NCBI GenBank assembly: GCA_963971535.1
Contig: OZ020592.1
Span: forward strand, 123,924,464-123,988,463
Direction of reading: 5' to 3'
Length of the DNA: 64,000 nucleotides
Origin: Notolepis coatsorum
Lineage: Eukaryota > Chordata > Actinopteri > Aulopiformes > Paralepididae
Shown here: positions 33,127 through 42,707 of the stretch, one piece after another
Layout: each line of letters begins with the position of its first letter
Position numbering within the stretch: position 1 is the first letter of the stretch
Notes under the pieces: model-generated
What the model saw: the letters and a program-made list of their open reading frames with translations, nothing else
What the model was told of the DNA's origin: nothing
Database searches by the model: none
Translations under genes and position numbers: made by a program

Positions 33127-34052
33127 AGGTACCAGCGTTAGCTCCCGGAGCGATGGCTAGCTAGTTAGCACCAGCCGGGTACCGGCGTTAGCTCCCGGAG
33201 CGATGGCTAGCTAGTTAGCACCAGCTGGGTACCAGCGTTAGCTCCCGGAGCGATGGCTAGCTAGTTAGCACCAGCCGGGTACCGGCGTTAGCTCCCGGAG
33301 CGATGGCTAGTTAGTTAGCACCAGCCGGGTACCAGCGTTAGCTCCCGGAGCGATGGCTAGCTAGTTAGCACCAGCCGGGTACCGGCGTTAGCTCCCGGAG
33401 CGATGGCTAGATAGTTAGCACCAGCCGGGCGGTTAGGTGGTCGAGCGGAGATTGCGTTCGTCACCAGCCCCGGAGCTGTGAGCTTGGTTCGCCTGTTCGA
33501 ATCCAGCTCACAGCTCCGGGGTTGTCACCAGCTTGGCTGGCCGTCTGCACTGATACAATTGGCTGTATCAGAGGGTGGGAGAAGCTGGCGGGGTGGGTCC
33601 GGGTCGTTGTAAACAGCGACTCCTACAGTTCGGTCGGGGCGCCTGCTAAGCGCGGATTGGACGTGAGGGGGATAGTGTGGTCCTCCCACACGCTACGCCC
33701 TCTCAATGAGAATCCGCGCTGCCAGGTGAAAAAGAAGCGGTGATTGGCTGGACGTGTGTCGGAGGAAGCACGTGGTAGCCTCCACTCTCCCAAATGATCT
33801 GACTGTGGGGGGTAAAGCGCAGCGACCAGGAAGGGACTGGGAATTGGCATACGACTAACATTGGGATGGGAGAAAATCGGAGGAAAATGGAGGGGGAAAA
33901 AGACCAATAAAAAAATAAAAAAAAAAAGCACCAGCCGGGTACCAGCGTTAGCTCCCGGAGCGATGGCTAGCTAGTTAGCACCAGCCGGGTACCGGCGTTA
34001 GCTCCCGGAGCGATGGCCAGTTAGTTAGCACCAGCCAGGTACCGGCTACTGG
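33127..34052 (+). repeat. 50-bp tandem array in the foldback loop, split by a SINE
   Basis: Units containing TACCAGCGTTAGCTCCCGGA and GCGATGGCTAGCTAGTTAGC. About six copies lie left and two right of the SINE, alternating ACCAGCG and ACCGGCG variants. Confidence 0.93.
33430..33926 (+). mobile_element. tRNA-derived SINE, family 1 variant, copy 4
   Basis: Nearly identical to 18948-19439, with ~9 extra bases after CTTGGCTG. Flanked by 13-bp duplications AGCACCAGCCGGG (33417-33429, 33927-33939) drawn from the 50-bp repeat, so it entered after the array formed. Confidence 0.94.
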
Positions 34053-34627
34053 TTGAACTGGAGCTAGGTAGCCAGCAGGCTAAATGGTCCCGACGCTCGG
34101 CTGGTTGAACTGGAGCTAGGTAGCCAGCAGGCTAAATGGTCCCGACGCTCGGCTGGTTGAACTGGAGCTAGGTAGCCAGCAGGCTAAATGCTCCCGACGC
34201 TGAACTGCCTGCGCCGGTCTGTCTGTCGAAGACCGAGGGAACCGCATCAGGCTTCAGCTGATTAGTGGTCTTCTGGACAAACCTCCCACCCCCAACCACA
34301 TAATCCGAGGCAATGAAGTGTTCTCTGGGGATCTTCATTCCCTGTCAAACAGGCTGATCGCGCCGCCTGAGTGCAGCCAGCCTGAGCCAACGTGCCAACA
34401 ACACTGTTTTTTTCACTGGTAGTTTGTGGAAATTAACCAACTTTCCTCTCTCTTTCACACGGTAAAATTAGTTTGAACAGCCAGGAGCAATACAAAAAGA
34501 ACCACCGCGGTCCCGTTGTTTGGTAGGCAACATTTGACTGACCCGACAGTCCATGTTTACTATGCAGCTAACCAGCAGTGTATACACCAAACCAACACCG
34601 TGACGTCAGCAACAAAATGGCGGCGCA
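34053..34627 (-). repeat. Right foldback arm
   Basis: Inverted copy of 32562-33126, ending near CGGCGCACATG, where homology to the left arm stops. Confidence 0.9.
34222..34555 (-). pseudogene. THAP-domain fragment (right arm), nonsense codon
   Basis: Minus-strand copy of the left-arm THAP frame. An in-frame TAA (34468-34470) falls just after the Cys pair, and a nearby Cys is changed to Arg. The Pro at the expected third zinc ligand is shared with the left arm, so that change predates the arms' duplication or was spread by conversion. Confidence 0.75.
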
Positions 34628-34806
34628 CATGTTCATAAATGCTACATAAATGGACATTACAAATAGTTTTTTCTTAGAAACGCCTTATTTTTATAACGTG
34701 ATTTTTTCTGTGGTTTATCTAAATACTAATTTGATGCTATGACTATGTGTTTATCGCTATGCTTCATCTCCCCTTTAAGTTGGGTTGAGGTCAATAAACG
34801 CTCTAC

Positions 34807-35042
34807 TGGGGCGACAGTGGCTCGGGGGGTAGAGCCGTCGTCTGGTAATCCGGAGGTTCCCAGTTCGATTCCCGCTCCTCCCGGGCAGCACGTCGAAGTG
34901 TCCTTGAGCAAGACACTTAACCCCTAACTGCTCCCGATGAGCAGATTGGCATCTTGCATGGTCGCCTCCGTTGTCGGTGTGTGAGCGAATGGGTAAATGG
35001 GTGAGTAACAAATTGTAAAGCGCTTTGGATAAAAGCTCTATA
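34807..35042 (+). mobile_element. tRNA-derived SINE, family 2, copy 2
   Basis: Head GGCGACAGTGGCTCGGGGGG, B box AGTTCGATTCCC, body CCTTGAGCAAGACACTTAAC and end AAAGCGCTTTGGATAAAAGC. It lies just outside the foldback element. Clear target duplications not found. Confidence 0.9.
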
Positions 35043-35260
35043 TGAGGAGCTAGCCAGAATGAAGAGCTCTTGTTTCGTCTTGTAACTCGAGACTGGAAGC
35101 ATGCAATAGGTCGAGTGGGGATGAAGATCGAACAGCGACAAATTCAACTTTACAACAATGTATTGGTTGATCTGCAAAAACGCAGCCCGGAGCCAGCAGA
35201 CGAGAGCAAATTGCCGCGACGTGCGCGTGCGTGATGGACCGCCATCGGGCAGTCCGATGC

Positions 35261-35450
35261 TTAACCCTTTCACTGCTGCACTACCAAACGGTTAACCCTT
35301 TCACTGCGACAACACACAGAAGGTTAACCCTTTCACTGCCACACAACAGCAGGTTAACCCTTTCACTGCCACACTACAGAAGGTTAACCATTTACTATCA
35401 GTGTGATAGTAAAGGGTTAACCTTCTGTAGTGTGGCAGTGAAAGGGTTAA
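35261..35450. mobile_element. TTAA-flanked element built of TTAA monomers, locus 4 (intact-looking)
   Basis: 190 bp from TTAA to TTAA with inverted ends TTAACCCTTTCACTGC. Four forward monomers are followed by a half monomer fused to its inverse (ACTATCAGTGTGATAGT centre) and one reverse monomer. Forward order equals loci 1 and 2. TTAA boundaries with CCC-starting ends resemble piggyBac-type MITEs. It also contains the empty site for the insertion at 9704. Confidence 0.75.
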
Positions 35451-36700
35451 GTGGTTAACAGGACTTCGAAAGAAAAGATTACCAGCATATGGCTCAAGAG
35501 ATAATGATGAAGGTGCTATAGATAACATTCAGCGACTAGATGTCGCACTAGAGCACCAGCACATCATTTATCCAATCAGGTCCGTTCCACATGGAGAAAT
35601 TGGAAAAAAGAATACTCTACATAAATTGTTTATCTATAGCACATTAAATTGTTCGACAATTATTATTATTATTAGTATTTAGTGCATAAACTCTTCATCG
35701 ACAATTGCAAACATCACCTCAAGTGTTTTTTTTGCAATGTTGAGGAAGTCTCCATTTCCATCCAGCTTTTTCTAATGCGATACTTCAAAATGCACAAAAA
35801 GAAATACTTGAATGGCAACATGGCTACTGTGATAAGAGAAAACAGCAGAAAACACTGCTTTGATTAGATCCCCAGTGTGTTATCCCCCACAATGCACCGC
35901 CCCTCTCAACGCACCGGTGTGAAGAGGATAACTGTACCGGCTCGATACTACACAACATTGGACGGGTAGGGTTTGGTTGCCTAGCAACCCCTGTGGCAGC
36001 TCATGACGATTTAGTCATTTTCAAAGCTTTTATTATTATTTAAAAAAAGATTTCATTACTTATTTTCTTTGCCCTCTAAATCTCCTCCCGGTTGCTCAGG
36101 GTGTGAATTAATCTTCAGATGAAAAACAAGCTGTACATGTACAAAGTGTTTCTCCACTTCAAAGTTATGGACCGAAAGAAATATGGATTTTTATTTTATA
36201 TAAATAAATTATTAATAATTATTAATTAATTAATTAAATAATTGTATAAATAATGTTCCATGTTCTGTTGTCTAATATTATATCCCATTACTTTAGGTTA
36301 TTGCCGTGGTATAATTTTAGAACCGGTATCAGTATCAAGGTCAAAATATTGCTATCGTGACATCACTACACGGCGGCGAAGTCGCCACTCCAACCAATCA
36401 CAACTTTCTCCTCTGACAGATTCCTATCCACTCAGCGCTGCATGCATTCTCTGGCCCCGCCCTAATCGTGATGTCAGAGTACCTCCAGAGAGGGGTGGGG
36501 CCAGGGTGTGCAGCAGGTTTCAACCACTAGATGGCAGCACAAAGATACTTCTCTGCCTTTTTTTATGTCCCAGAAGTGTTGACACAATGCTCAGGATTAA
36601 TGCTTTTCACCACAATAAAGGCTTAGAGGTTTTAGCAGCTCAAACAGCTCTGTTTAATTACTTTTTAAACACCACAAGCCATGATTTAAGAGGCTCTGAT
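35451..36700. other. No gene recognised; AT-rich with short simple repeats
   Basis: Includes (AATT)n near 36205-36245. A 36300-36400 stretch with GAACCGGTATCAGTATCAAG may be an eroded hAT terminus. The 177-codon frame at 36260-36793 has no domain. Confidence 0.4.
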
Positions 36701-36904
36701 TTAAGACCTCACTCTTTTAAAACCAGTTTCTGTGTAAATTGCTTCAACACATACTGTATACTTAAATATATATATCCATATACATGCATATAATCCTTCT
36801 ATTGACCTACTTATACACCTGCATATAACCCATATAACTCTGTACAATAGCATGTACAATAATGCTGTATATACCGTATATATATATAAAAAAATACTGT
36901 ATAT

Positions 36905-37236
36905 ATAATGTATCGACATCTGTCTGTACATACCTGCATATAATCCTGTTCACATATCTGTAGATACTATATCTATATCTGTACATATCTCTTACCTACT
37001 CTTACTAGTTACGCTGCTGGCCAGTATGACTTACTACCATAGTGTCTTTATACCTGTATCACTGTACATATTAATACTACAACTCTGTACATACATCTGA
37101 TTAGCACTATTACCCAGTAGTGCCAATTTATATATTTTATACCCAGTTTAATCACGTGTACATTGTTGGATGCCAAACGTCTTTTGGTTGTACCGTACTT
37201 GTGCTGTATGATGACAATACATTTTAATCTAATAAT
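36905..37236 (+). mobile_element. LINE 3'-tail fragment, copy 2
   Basis: Homologous to 2787-2996 and extending further to ATGATGACAATACATTTTAA and an AT-rich tail. Upstream AT-rich sequence from ~36740 may belong to the same element. No ORF. Confidence 0.6.
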
Positions 37237-37546
37237 ATAATCTCATAACTAACACAACCAGATTTGCCCGCTCTCCTTTCCTCTTTAGAAGACTGGCCTA
37301 AACCAGAGCCGGACAAATAAATGGGGCTTTGATATAAAAGACAAGAGAGCACTGTGACATCTAAAGTAGGCCTGTGTTAGAATAGAACAGTTTGACATCA
37401 CAGTTGAGAGCTGTTTAAGTCATGGGGACCTGATCGCAATTGGGAACCATCTATTCCATCTTACCCAATTTTCCAGCAGGGAAAAGAAACATCACATGTT
37501 TCCATGGGAACGATTCAGTGCATAGCTTGACCTGGAACTGTAGGTG
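37237..37546. other. No gene recognised
   Basis: Unique-looking DNA before the 21-bp minisatellite; no supported open frame. Confidence 0.4.
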
Positions 37547-38700
37547 CTTACTAAAGAGCTGTATGTGCTTACTAAAGAGCTGTATGTTAGGGATGCCCCG
37601 ATCACGTTTTTTGCCACCGATACCGATCACCGATCGTCGTGAGCCATATCGGCCGATACCGATCCGATACCGATCGTTTTTGATTAAAAAGAAATTAAAA
37701 ATTATTTTATATAAAAAGTTTTTTTTTTTTTTTTTTTTTAATAAAATATATATATTATATAATTAGACTTGTACTTGTATTATCTGCGAGACATCGCCAC
37801 CACGCAACAAGTCAAAATGCTCGCTATCTGCAAACAGCTCCACTGTCTGTGTGTACTCTAGTAGCTCCAAAAAGGATTCTCCGGCGCTGCAGCGGGACCC
37901 TATTGTATTGGTAACGTTATGCTTTGGTCATTTCACATTCAGCAAGACCTCAGCTCGAATACGCATTCAATCAATGTTATAAGACATTGATATCAGGAGC
38001 TATCTGTAGCTACTGCTAGCCGGCTAGATGACGTTAAGACAACTATTTAGTTCAATCGGACATTTCGTTTTGAACTGTGAAGTAACGTCAGCTAACGCAA
38101 GCTAACGCAAGCTAACGGAGATATCAACATGGACTAATAGACTTCCTGGGGCATTTGTTGATATCCGGAGCTATCAGTAGCTAGCCGGCTAAATACCGTT
38201 AGACAATGCCTACTAAAAGTGAATAGTTGACTGGGTAATTTTGTTTAAACAGTAACGATAGCTAGGTAGCTAACGTTAGCTCAGGTCGAATGCACTATCT
38301 AGACTCAGCAGAGGAGGTCCGCCTCCTCTGTGTTTACAAACTCTACACGGGTACGGGCGGGGCTAGGGAGGAGGAGCAGTTTGCAGGTCCTGTGCGTCTG
38401 AGACAAGCGAGTGAGATATCCACTTGATCAGTTTCCGCGATCGGCGAATATGACTCATTATCGGAATTCCCCGATCGCATATTTATACTGATTATCGGCC
38501 GATAACGATCGATGGCCGATCGATCGGGGCATCCCTACTGTATGTGCTTATTAAAGAGCTGCATGTGCTTATTAAAGAGCTGCATGTGCTTATTAAAGAG
38601 CTGCATGTGCTTATTAAAGAGCTGTATGTGCTTACCGTATTAAAGAGCTGTAGGTGCTTATTAAAGAGCTGTAGGTGCTTACTAGCAAACTGTATAAAAA
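37547..38700 (+). repeat. 21-bp minisatellite split by a MITE
   Basis: Units of the form GAGCTGTATGTGCTTATTAA occur at 37547-37587 and 38538-38700. The frame MLIKELHVLIKELHV.. at 38544 is a repeat artefact. Confidence 0.92.
37588..38537. mobile_element. hAT-type MITE (950 bp)
   Basis: Ends TAGGGATGCCCCGATCA and, inverted, TAGGGATGCCCCGATCGATC, with perfect 8-bp duplications CTGTATGT (37580-37587, 38538-38545) taken from the minisatellite. Subterminal ACCGATACCGATC motifs and internal AGCTAACGTTAGC runs. No ORF. Confidence 0.94.
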
Positions 38701-38703
38701 AAA

Positions 38704-38803
38704 CTCAGCCACGCCCCCTCACAGTCAAACCAAGCAGCAACACAACCTCAGCCACGCCCCATCACAGCAACACAACCTCAGCCACGCCCCCTCACACCAA
38801 TCC
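38704..38803 (+). repeat. CCACGCCCC minisatellite, small block
   Basis: Three ~32-bp units CAACCTCAGCCACGCCCC, the same as the block at 40595-40835. Confidence 0.85.
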
Positions 38804-39165
38804 CACCTATCACACCTCTCACACCTATCCCACCTATCACACCTATCACACCTCTCACACCGATCCCACCTATCACACCTATCACACCTCTCACACCTAT
38901 CACACCGATCCCACCTATCACACCTCTCACACCTATCACACCTCTCACACCGATCCCACCGATCCCACCTATCACACCTCTCACACCTCTCACACCTATC
39001 ACCCCGATCCCATCTATCACACCTATCACACCTCTCACACCTATCACACCTCTCACACCTATCCCACCTATCACACCGATCCCACCTATCACACCTATCA
39101 CACCTCTCACACCTATCACACCTATCACACCTATCACACCTCTCACACCTATCACACCTCTATAC
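38804..39165 (+). repeat. 9-bp (ACCTATCAC)n-type minisatellite
   Basis: Alternating CACCTATCACACCTCTCACA and ATCCC variants; creates Ser-His-Leu and Gly-Val-Ile frames that are not genes. Confidence 0.95.
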
Positions 39166-39258
39166 CCATTCTGCAATCTGTTAATAAAGTTTTCAATCAA
39201 TCAATCAATCCGGGCCTGTGATGTCACTGTACCCATTCTGCAATCTGTTAATAAAGTT

Positions 39259-39289
<31 letters not shown>

Positions 39290-39337
39290 CGGGCCTGTGA
39301 CGTCACTGTACCCATTCTGCAATCTGTTAATAAAGTT

Positions 39338-39368
<31 letters not shown>

Positions 39369-39375
39369 CGGGCCT
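39166..39375 (+). repeat. Tandem retroelement tails, left block
   Basis: Three copies of TACCCATTCTGCAATCTGTT + AATAAAGTTTTC + (AATC)n, each joined to GGGCCTGTGATGTCACTG or GGGCCTGTCACGGTC. The number of CAAT units differs between copies. Confidence 0.9.
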
Positions 39376-39635
39376 GTCACGGTCGCGTTTTCCTTAATGC
39401 CAAGCAAACAGTGCAAAAATGCTTCCGCATTCGTCACCGCACGCGAGTGCGGTAAAGCGCCCTTCTTTTCAGACAAATGCTACCGTGCGTGCACCGGCGG
39501 CGGCGTGCTCGCTCAGGTGCGTGCGTGCGCCGGCGTGCTCGCGCGAGGTGCCCGCGCATGCGCATGAGATCCCGCCTTGGTTCGACACGAGCGGAGCTCA
39601 ATATATATAAGTCACCGCCCCTAAATCAGTATCTA

Positions 39636-39722
39636 GAAATAGCTCAATTGGCAAGGCCACATGGCTGTGGATCCTATGGCTCGTTTGCTGGCGAGTTCGA
39701 ATCCCATCGAAAATATTTTTTA
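39636..39722 (+). ncRNA. tRNA-like segment (Pol III A/B boxes, T terminator)
   Basis: TAGCTCAATTGG fits the A box and GAGTTCGAATCCC the B box, ~55 bases apart, followed by a T6 terminator. The expected acceptor-stem pairing is not evident, so it is more likely a SINE head or decayed tRNA than a tRNA gene. Confidence 0.5.
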
Positions 39723-39756
39723 ACGTGATTTTTTTTTTAACGTGTATTCTTTCGCC

Positions 39757-40030
39757 GGTTAAGGTTAGGCATGGTTAAGGTTAAGGTTAAGGTTAGGCAT
39801 TGTTTCGGAGTTGGTTAAGGTTAGAACGGTTAAGTTTAGGCGCTGTTAAGGAGCTGGTTAAGGTTAGAGTTTGTCAAAGAGAATGGCAATATAATTTCTA
39901 TGGTTAAGGTTAGGCATGGTTAAGGTTAAGGTTAAGGTTAGGCATTGTTTCGGAGTTGGTTAAGGTTAGAACGGTTAAGTTTAGGCGCTGTTAAGGAGCT
40001 GGTTAAGGTTAGAGTTTGTCAAAGAGAATG
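39757..40030 (+). repeat. GGTTAAGGTTAGGC repeat, tandem ~134-bp duplication
   Basis: Short telomere-like GGTTA/GGTTAAG motifs within a unit that is repeated twice almost exactly (39760- and 39901-). Lies inside the 9-bp-duplication element. Confidence 0.85.
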
Positions 40031-40157
40031 GCAATAGACAGCCTATTTCCGCGCGACCTGGGCGCTGGGCGGCGGAAAATGAAAGGCGCATTACTGCACG
40101 CCACTACGGTAAATTTTTGCACTGCTTGCTTGGCATAAAGCTACACGCGTCACGGTC

Positions 40158-40418
40158 ACTGTACCCATTCTGCAATCTGTTAATAAAGTTTTCAATCAAT
40201 CAATCAATCAATCAATCCGGGCCTGTCACGGTCACTGTACCCATTCTGCAATCTGTTAATAAAGTTTTCAATCAATCAATCAATCAATCAATCGGTCACT
40301 GTACCCATTCTACAATCTGTTAATAAAGTTTTCAATCAATCAGGGCCTGTGGCGGTCACGTGTACCCATTCTGCAATCTGTTAATAAAGTTTTCAATCAA
40401 TCAATCAATCAATCAATC
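40158..40418 (+). repeat. Tandem retroelement tails, right block
   Basis: Four more tail units of the kind at 39166-39375, with CAATC tails of different length. Confidence 0.9.
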
Positions 40419-41022
40419 CTGCAGTGCAACGTGACCCAAATCAGCCAATGCCCGCAGTGCAACACTCCAATTCAGCCATTGGGTGGGACGGTCACGTGAC
40501 CCAAATCAGCCAATGGAAGCGTGCGGGACCTCAGCCTGCGGGACCTCAGCCTGCGGGACCCCAGCCTGCTGGTGCTGTGGTTCTGCAGCTAGATACTATT
40601 GAAACCAAGCAGCAACACAACCTCAGCCACGCCCCCTCACAGCCTCAGCCACGCCCCTCACAGCAACACAACCTCAGCCACGCCCCCTCACAGTCAAACC
40701 AAGCAACACCACAACCTCAGCCACGCCCCCTCACAGCCTCAGCCACACCCCCTCACAGCAACACAACCTCAGCCACGCCCCCTCACAGCAACACAACCTC
40801 AGCCACGCCCCCTCACAGCCAAACCAAGCAGCCATATCGATGGACCACAACACGTCTCCAGAGTAATGGCAGGACACGCTCTGAATCTTAAACATCAACT
40901 TATCTTCAGGGAGGCCATAATTGCTTTACTACAGGAGATAAAAGGATGTTAATGGCTACGGCAACATGGCCCCATCGCTTTATTGGCCTCAATATGTAGG
41001 CTATTCATAGATAATATATCCA
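40419..41022 (+). other. No gene; CCAAT/E-box motifs and CCACGCCCC repeats
   Basis: A 20-bp sequence GTGACCCAAATCAGCCAATG occurs twice (40431-40450, 40496-40515), the second overlapping a palindromic E-box GTCACGTGAC. From 40595 to 40835 CAACCTCAGCCACGCCCC units repeat. It looks promoter-like, but no gene follows. The frames of 155 and 117 codons are repeat-driven. Confidence 0.5.
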
Positions 41023-41165
41023 CAGTGATGTACCTGAACGCGTTCAATGAACGATCGTTCATGAACACGTTCGTATTTTGGGCGAACGTGAACTGAACGT
41101 ACTGATTATCCACTAAATGAACGTTATTGAGAACGTGTTCATTCTCAGCGCTGTATAACGGCGTT
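41023..41165 (+). mobile_element. hAT element, left part (interrupted by BEL/Pao)
   Basis: Starts with the hAT-like terminus CAGTGATGTACCTGAACGCG, continues with AACGTTC-type palindromic motifs, and resumes at 49374 beyond the retrotransposon. A ~45-bp tandem duplication (CATTCTCAGC..TATAACGGC) straddles the BEL insertion. The right terminus was not found. Confidence 0.65.
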
Positions 41166-42599
41166 TGTAACTGAGGGGTACAATTCCCTGACTGTATTAC
41201 TAGATATGATACTTACTACCACTACCTTTGTACTTTATATTCGGCCACCCAGTACTCGGCATAAATATATTATGATAAACACTCTCACGTAGATGAAACG
41301 GATCCAACACAAATGTACGAAGTCGAAGTATGTATTTATTCCTACACAGCAATGGTGTGTAGAGCAAGCACTTAATCACTTAATTACATTTATGAATTGA
41401 AATAGTATGCACTTTTATGGCAAAGAGTATTCGTCGGTATATCAATAGAGAATGTCCAATCTCTGATGGCGCAGGTGGTAAATATACGACCTGGAATAGT
41501 TAAGGAATAACAGCAATGATACTTTAATGATTATAAGACTGGATACACTAGGGGGGTAATCCGGTCGCTTGTAAGACAACAGGAGTAGGAGGGGGGGGGG
41601 GGTAGAGTCTGGCTGCCTCGTCCGGCCAAGGGTATCCTGGGTGAACCCACAGTTGTGCAGCTCGGTGCGCCAGCGATCCTTGGACCACGGATGAAAGCAG
41701 TTGGACTCTCTGTGAGCCGGCTCTCTCCGGTCCACGGGGGAGAGACGTGAAGCGACCTCGTCTTGCAGAGCGTCTCCTCACCTTGCGTCCTCTCCAGGGG
41801 GGGGGGGTTCCAACACACGGCAGTGTCGGGGGTCTTTATCCATGGAATAATCACTGTACACAAAGCATAATCCGTGCCTGGGAAGGCGGGCTGTCGTCGG
41901 TAGAATAATCCGGTATACAGGTCCACTCGCTCGTCGGCTCTGGGGCTCCTCGGATGCAGTCTCACCTGGGGTCGACCATCCTGGATAAGCAGCCAGTTCT
42001 CTGCCCGAAACGATGGGGTACTGACTACGGTAGTATTCTCACCGCACGAAGCACTATATATTAACAGACTATTATTAGCTTAATAGACTACGTCCAACTC
42101 GACGATATAGTGCCAAATATGACTATTCAAATATTAATATACACGATGTCTCAATACCGATGGTAGGCCGAACTTGGCCTTACTCCCACACGTGGCGTCG
42201 CGGGGAGGCTTTACGTCTGTGACTCTATTGGAGGGTAAGAAACTGGACTGAAAAAGGAAGTCCTACTTTAGTAGCGCAGTATATATACGCACTATGAACA
42301 AATAGTACCGTTAGTGGTGCGGTAGCCAGATTCCTACGCGGAACTAGGACTTGTTCGTACATGTTGAGTGGTACGTTTGAACTGGGTCTGGGGGGTATGG
42401 CAGCCTGGCACCAAGGTCTCGACCAATAGTAGAATGGAGACTATTATGGGATGTTCAGTAGGCTAGAATGGATATTCAATGCATATTGTACAAGGAATAT
42501 ACAAGGGATATCAGGGAATATTAGAGAATATACAAATACAATTAAATATATATATATAAATAAATATATATATTCGGTTTAATCTGGCCCTTCACAACA
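41166..42599 (-). repeat. BEL/Pao 3' LTR (element orientation)
   Basis: 1434-bp LTR. Open frames inside (e.g. 41531-41965) recur in the other LTRs and are not supported as genes. It includes a 12-13 base G run near 41591-41603. Confidence 0.97.
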
Positions 42600-42610
42600 G
42601 CCACCCCCTG
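42600..42610 (-). other. Polypurine tract
   Basis: On the minus strand CAGGGGGTGGC directly abuts the 3' LTR, where plus-strand DNA synthesis is primed. Confidence 0.75.
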
Positions 42611-42707
42611 ATTGGTCCCAGACCTAATCAGTTAAGCAGAGACAGATTAATCGCGTTGTCTATTTACACATAAGGGTTTGCTGTAGGGGTCAGTCAACTT
42701 CACAAAG

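Larger units (their letters stand above)
32422..34774. mobile_element. Kolobok-like foldback transposon with THAP-coding arms
   Basis: Terminal inverted repeats AGGGGAGATGAAGC are flanked by TTAA on both sides (32418-32421, 34775-34778). Inside are two ~565-bp arms in inverted orientation (32562-33126, 34053-34627), each starting GCGCCATTTTGTTGCTGACG and containing a THAP-domain gene fragment. Between the arms is a 50-bp tandem array interrupted by a SINE. TTAA target sites and THAP domains together are characteristic of the Kolobok superfamily. The catalytic transposase is absent, so this is non-autonomous. The subterminal ~140 bp on the two sides are unlike each other, so only the terminal bases and the inner arms are inverted repeats. 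Confidence 0.75.
39385..40148. mobile_element. 764-bp DNA element with 9-bp target duplication (Mutator-like?)
   Basis: Ends GCGT..AATGCCAAGCAAACAGTGCA and, inverted, GCGT..TATGCCAAGCAAGCAGTGCA, with ~25 bp of strong inverted identity. Flanked by GTCACGGTC at 39376-39384 and 40149-40157. The neighbouring unit near 40218-40241 shows the uninterrupted site. A 9-bp duplication suggests the Mutator superfamily, but the ends are not ones I recognise. Contains a tRNA-like segment and two tandem ~134-bp copies of a GGTTAAGGTTAGGC-rich repeat. Confidence 0.7.

Noticed and set aside
35261..35450. Simple tandem satellite with no mobile character
   Set aside because: Inverted ends, TTAA on both sides and the same variant order at other loci point to a mobile cassette, though proof needs empty sites.
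36260..36793. 177-codon plus frame as a gene
   Set aside because: Composition changes along its length, it runs through repeat-like AT-rich DNA, and no domain is visible.
38544..39221. Repeat-protein frame (KELHVLI.. then SHLSHL../YHTSHT..)
   Set aside because: Product of 21-bp and 9-bp tandem repeats, open in several phases.
39757..40030. Interstitial telomere
   Set aside because: GGTTA-like motifs are irregular, lack TTAGGG runs and are part of a duplicated unit inside a transposon.
41531..41965. 144-codon minus frame in the LTR, with relatives at 1644-2000 and 48218-48739
   Set aside because: The frame is broken differently in each LTR by G-run length and has no domain; treated as LTR sequence.
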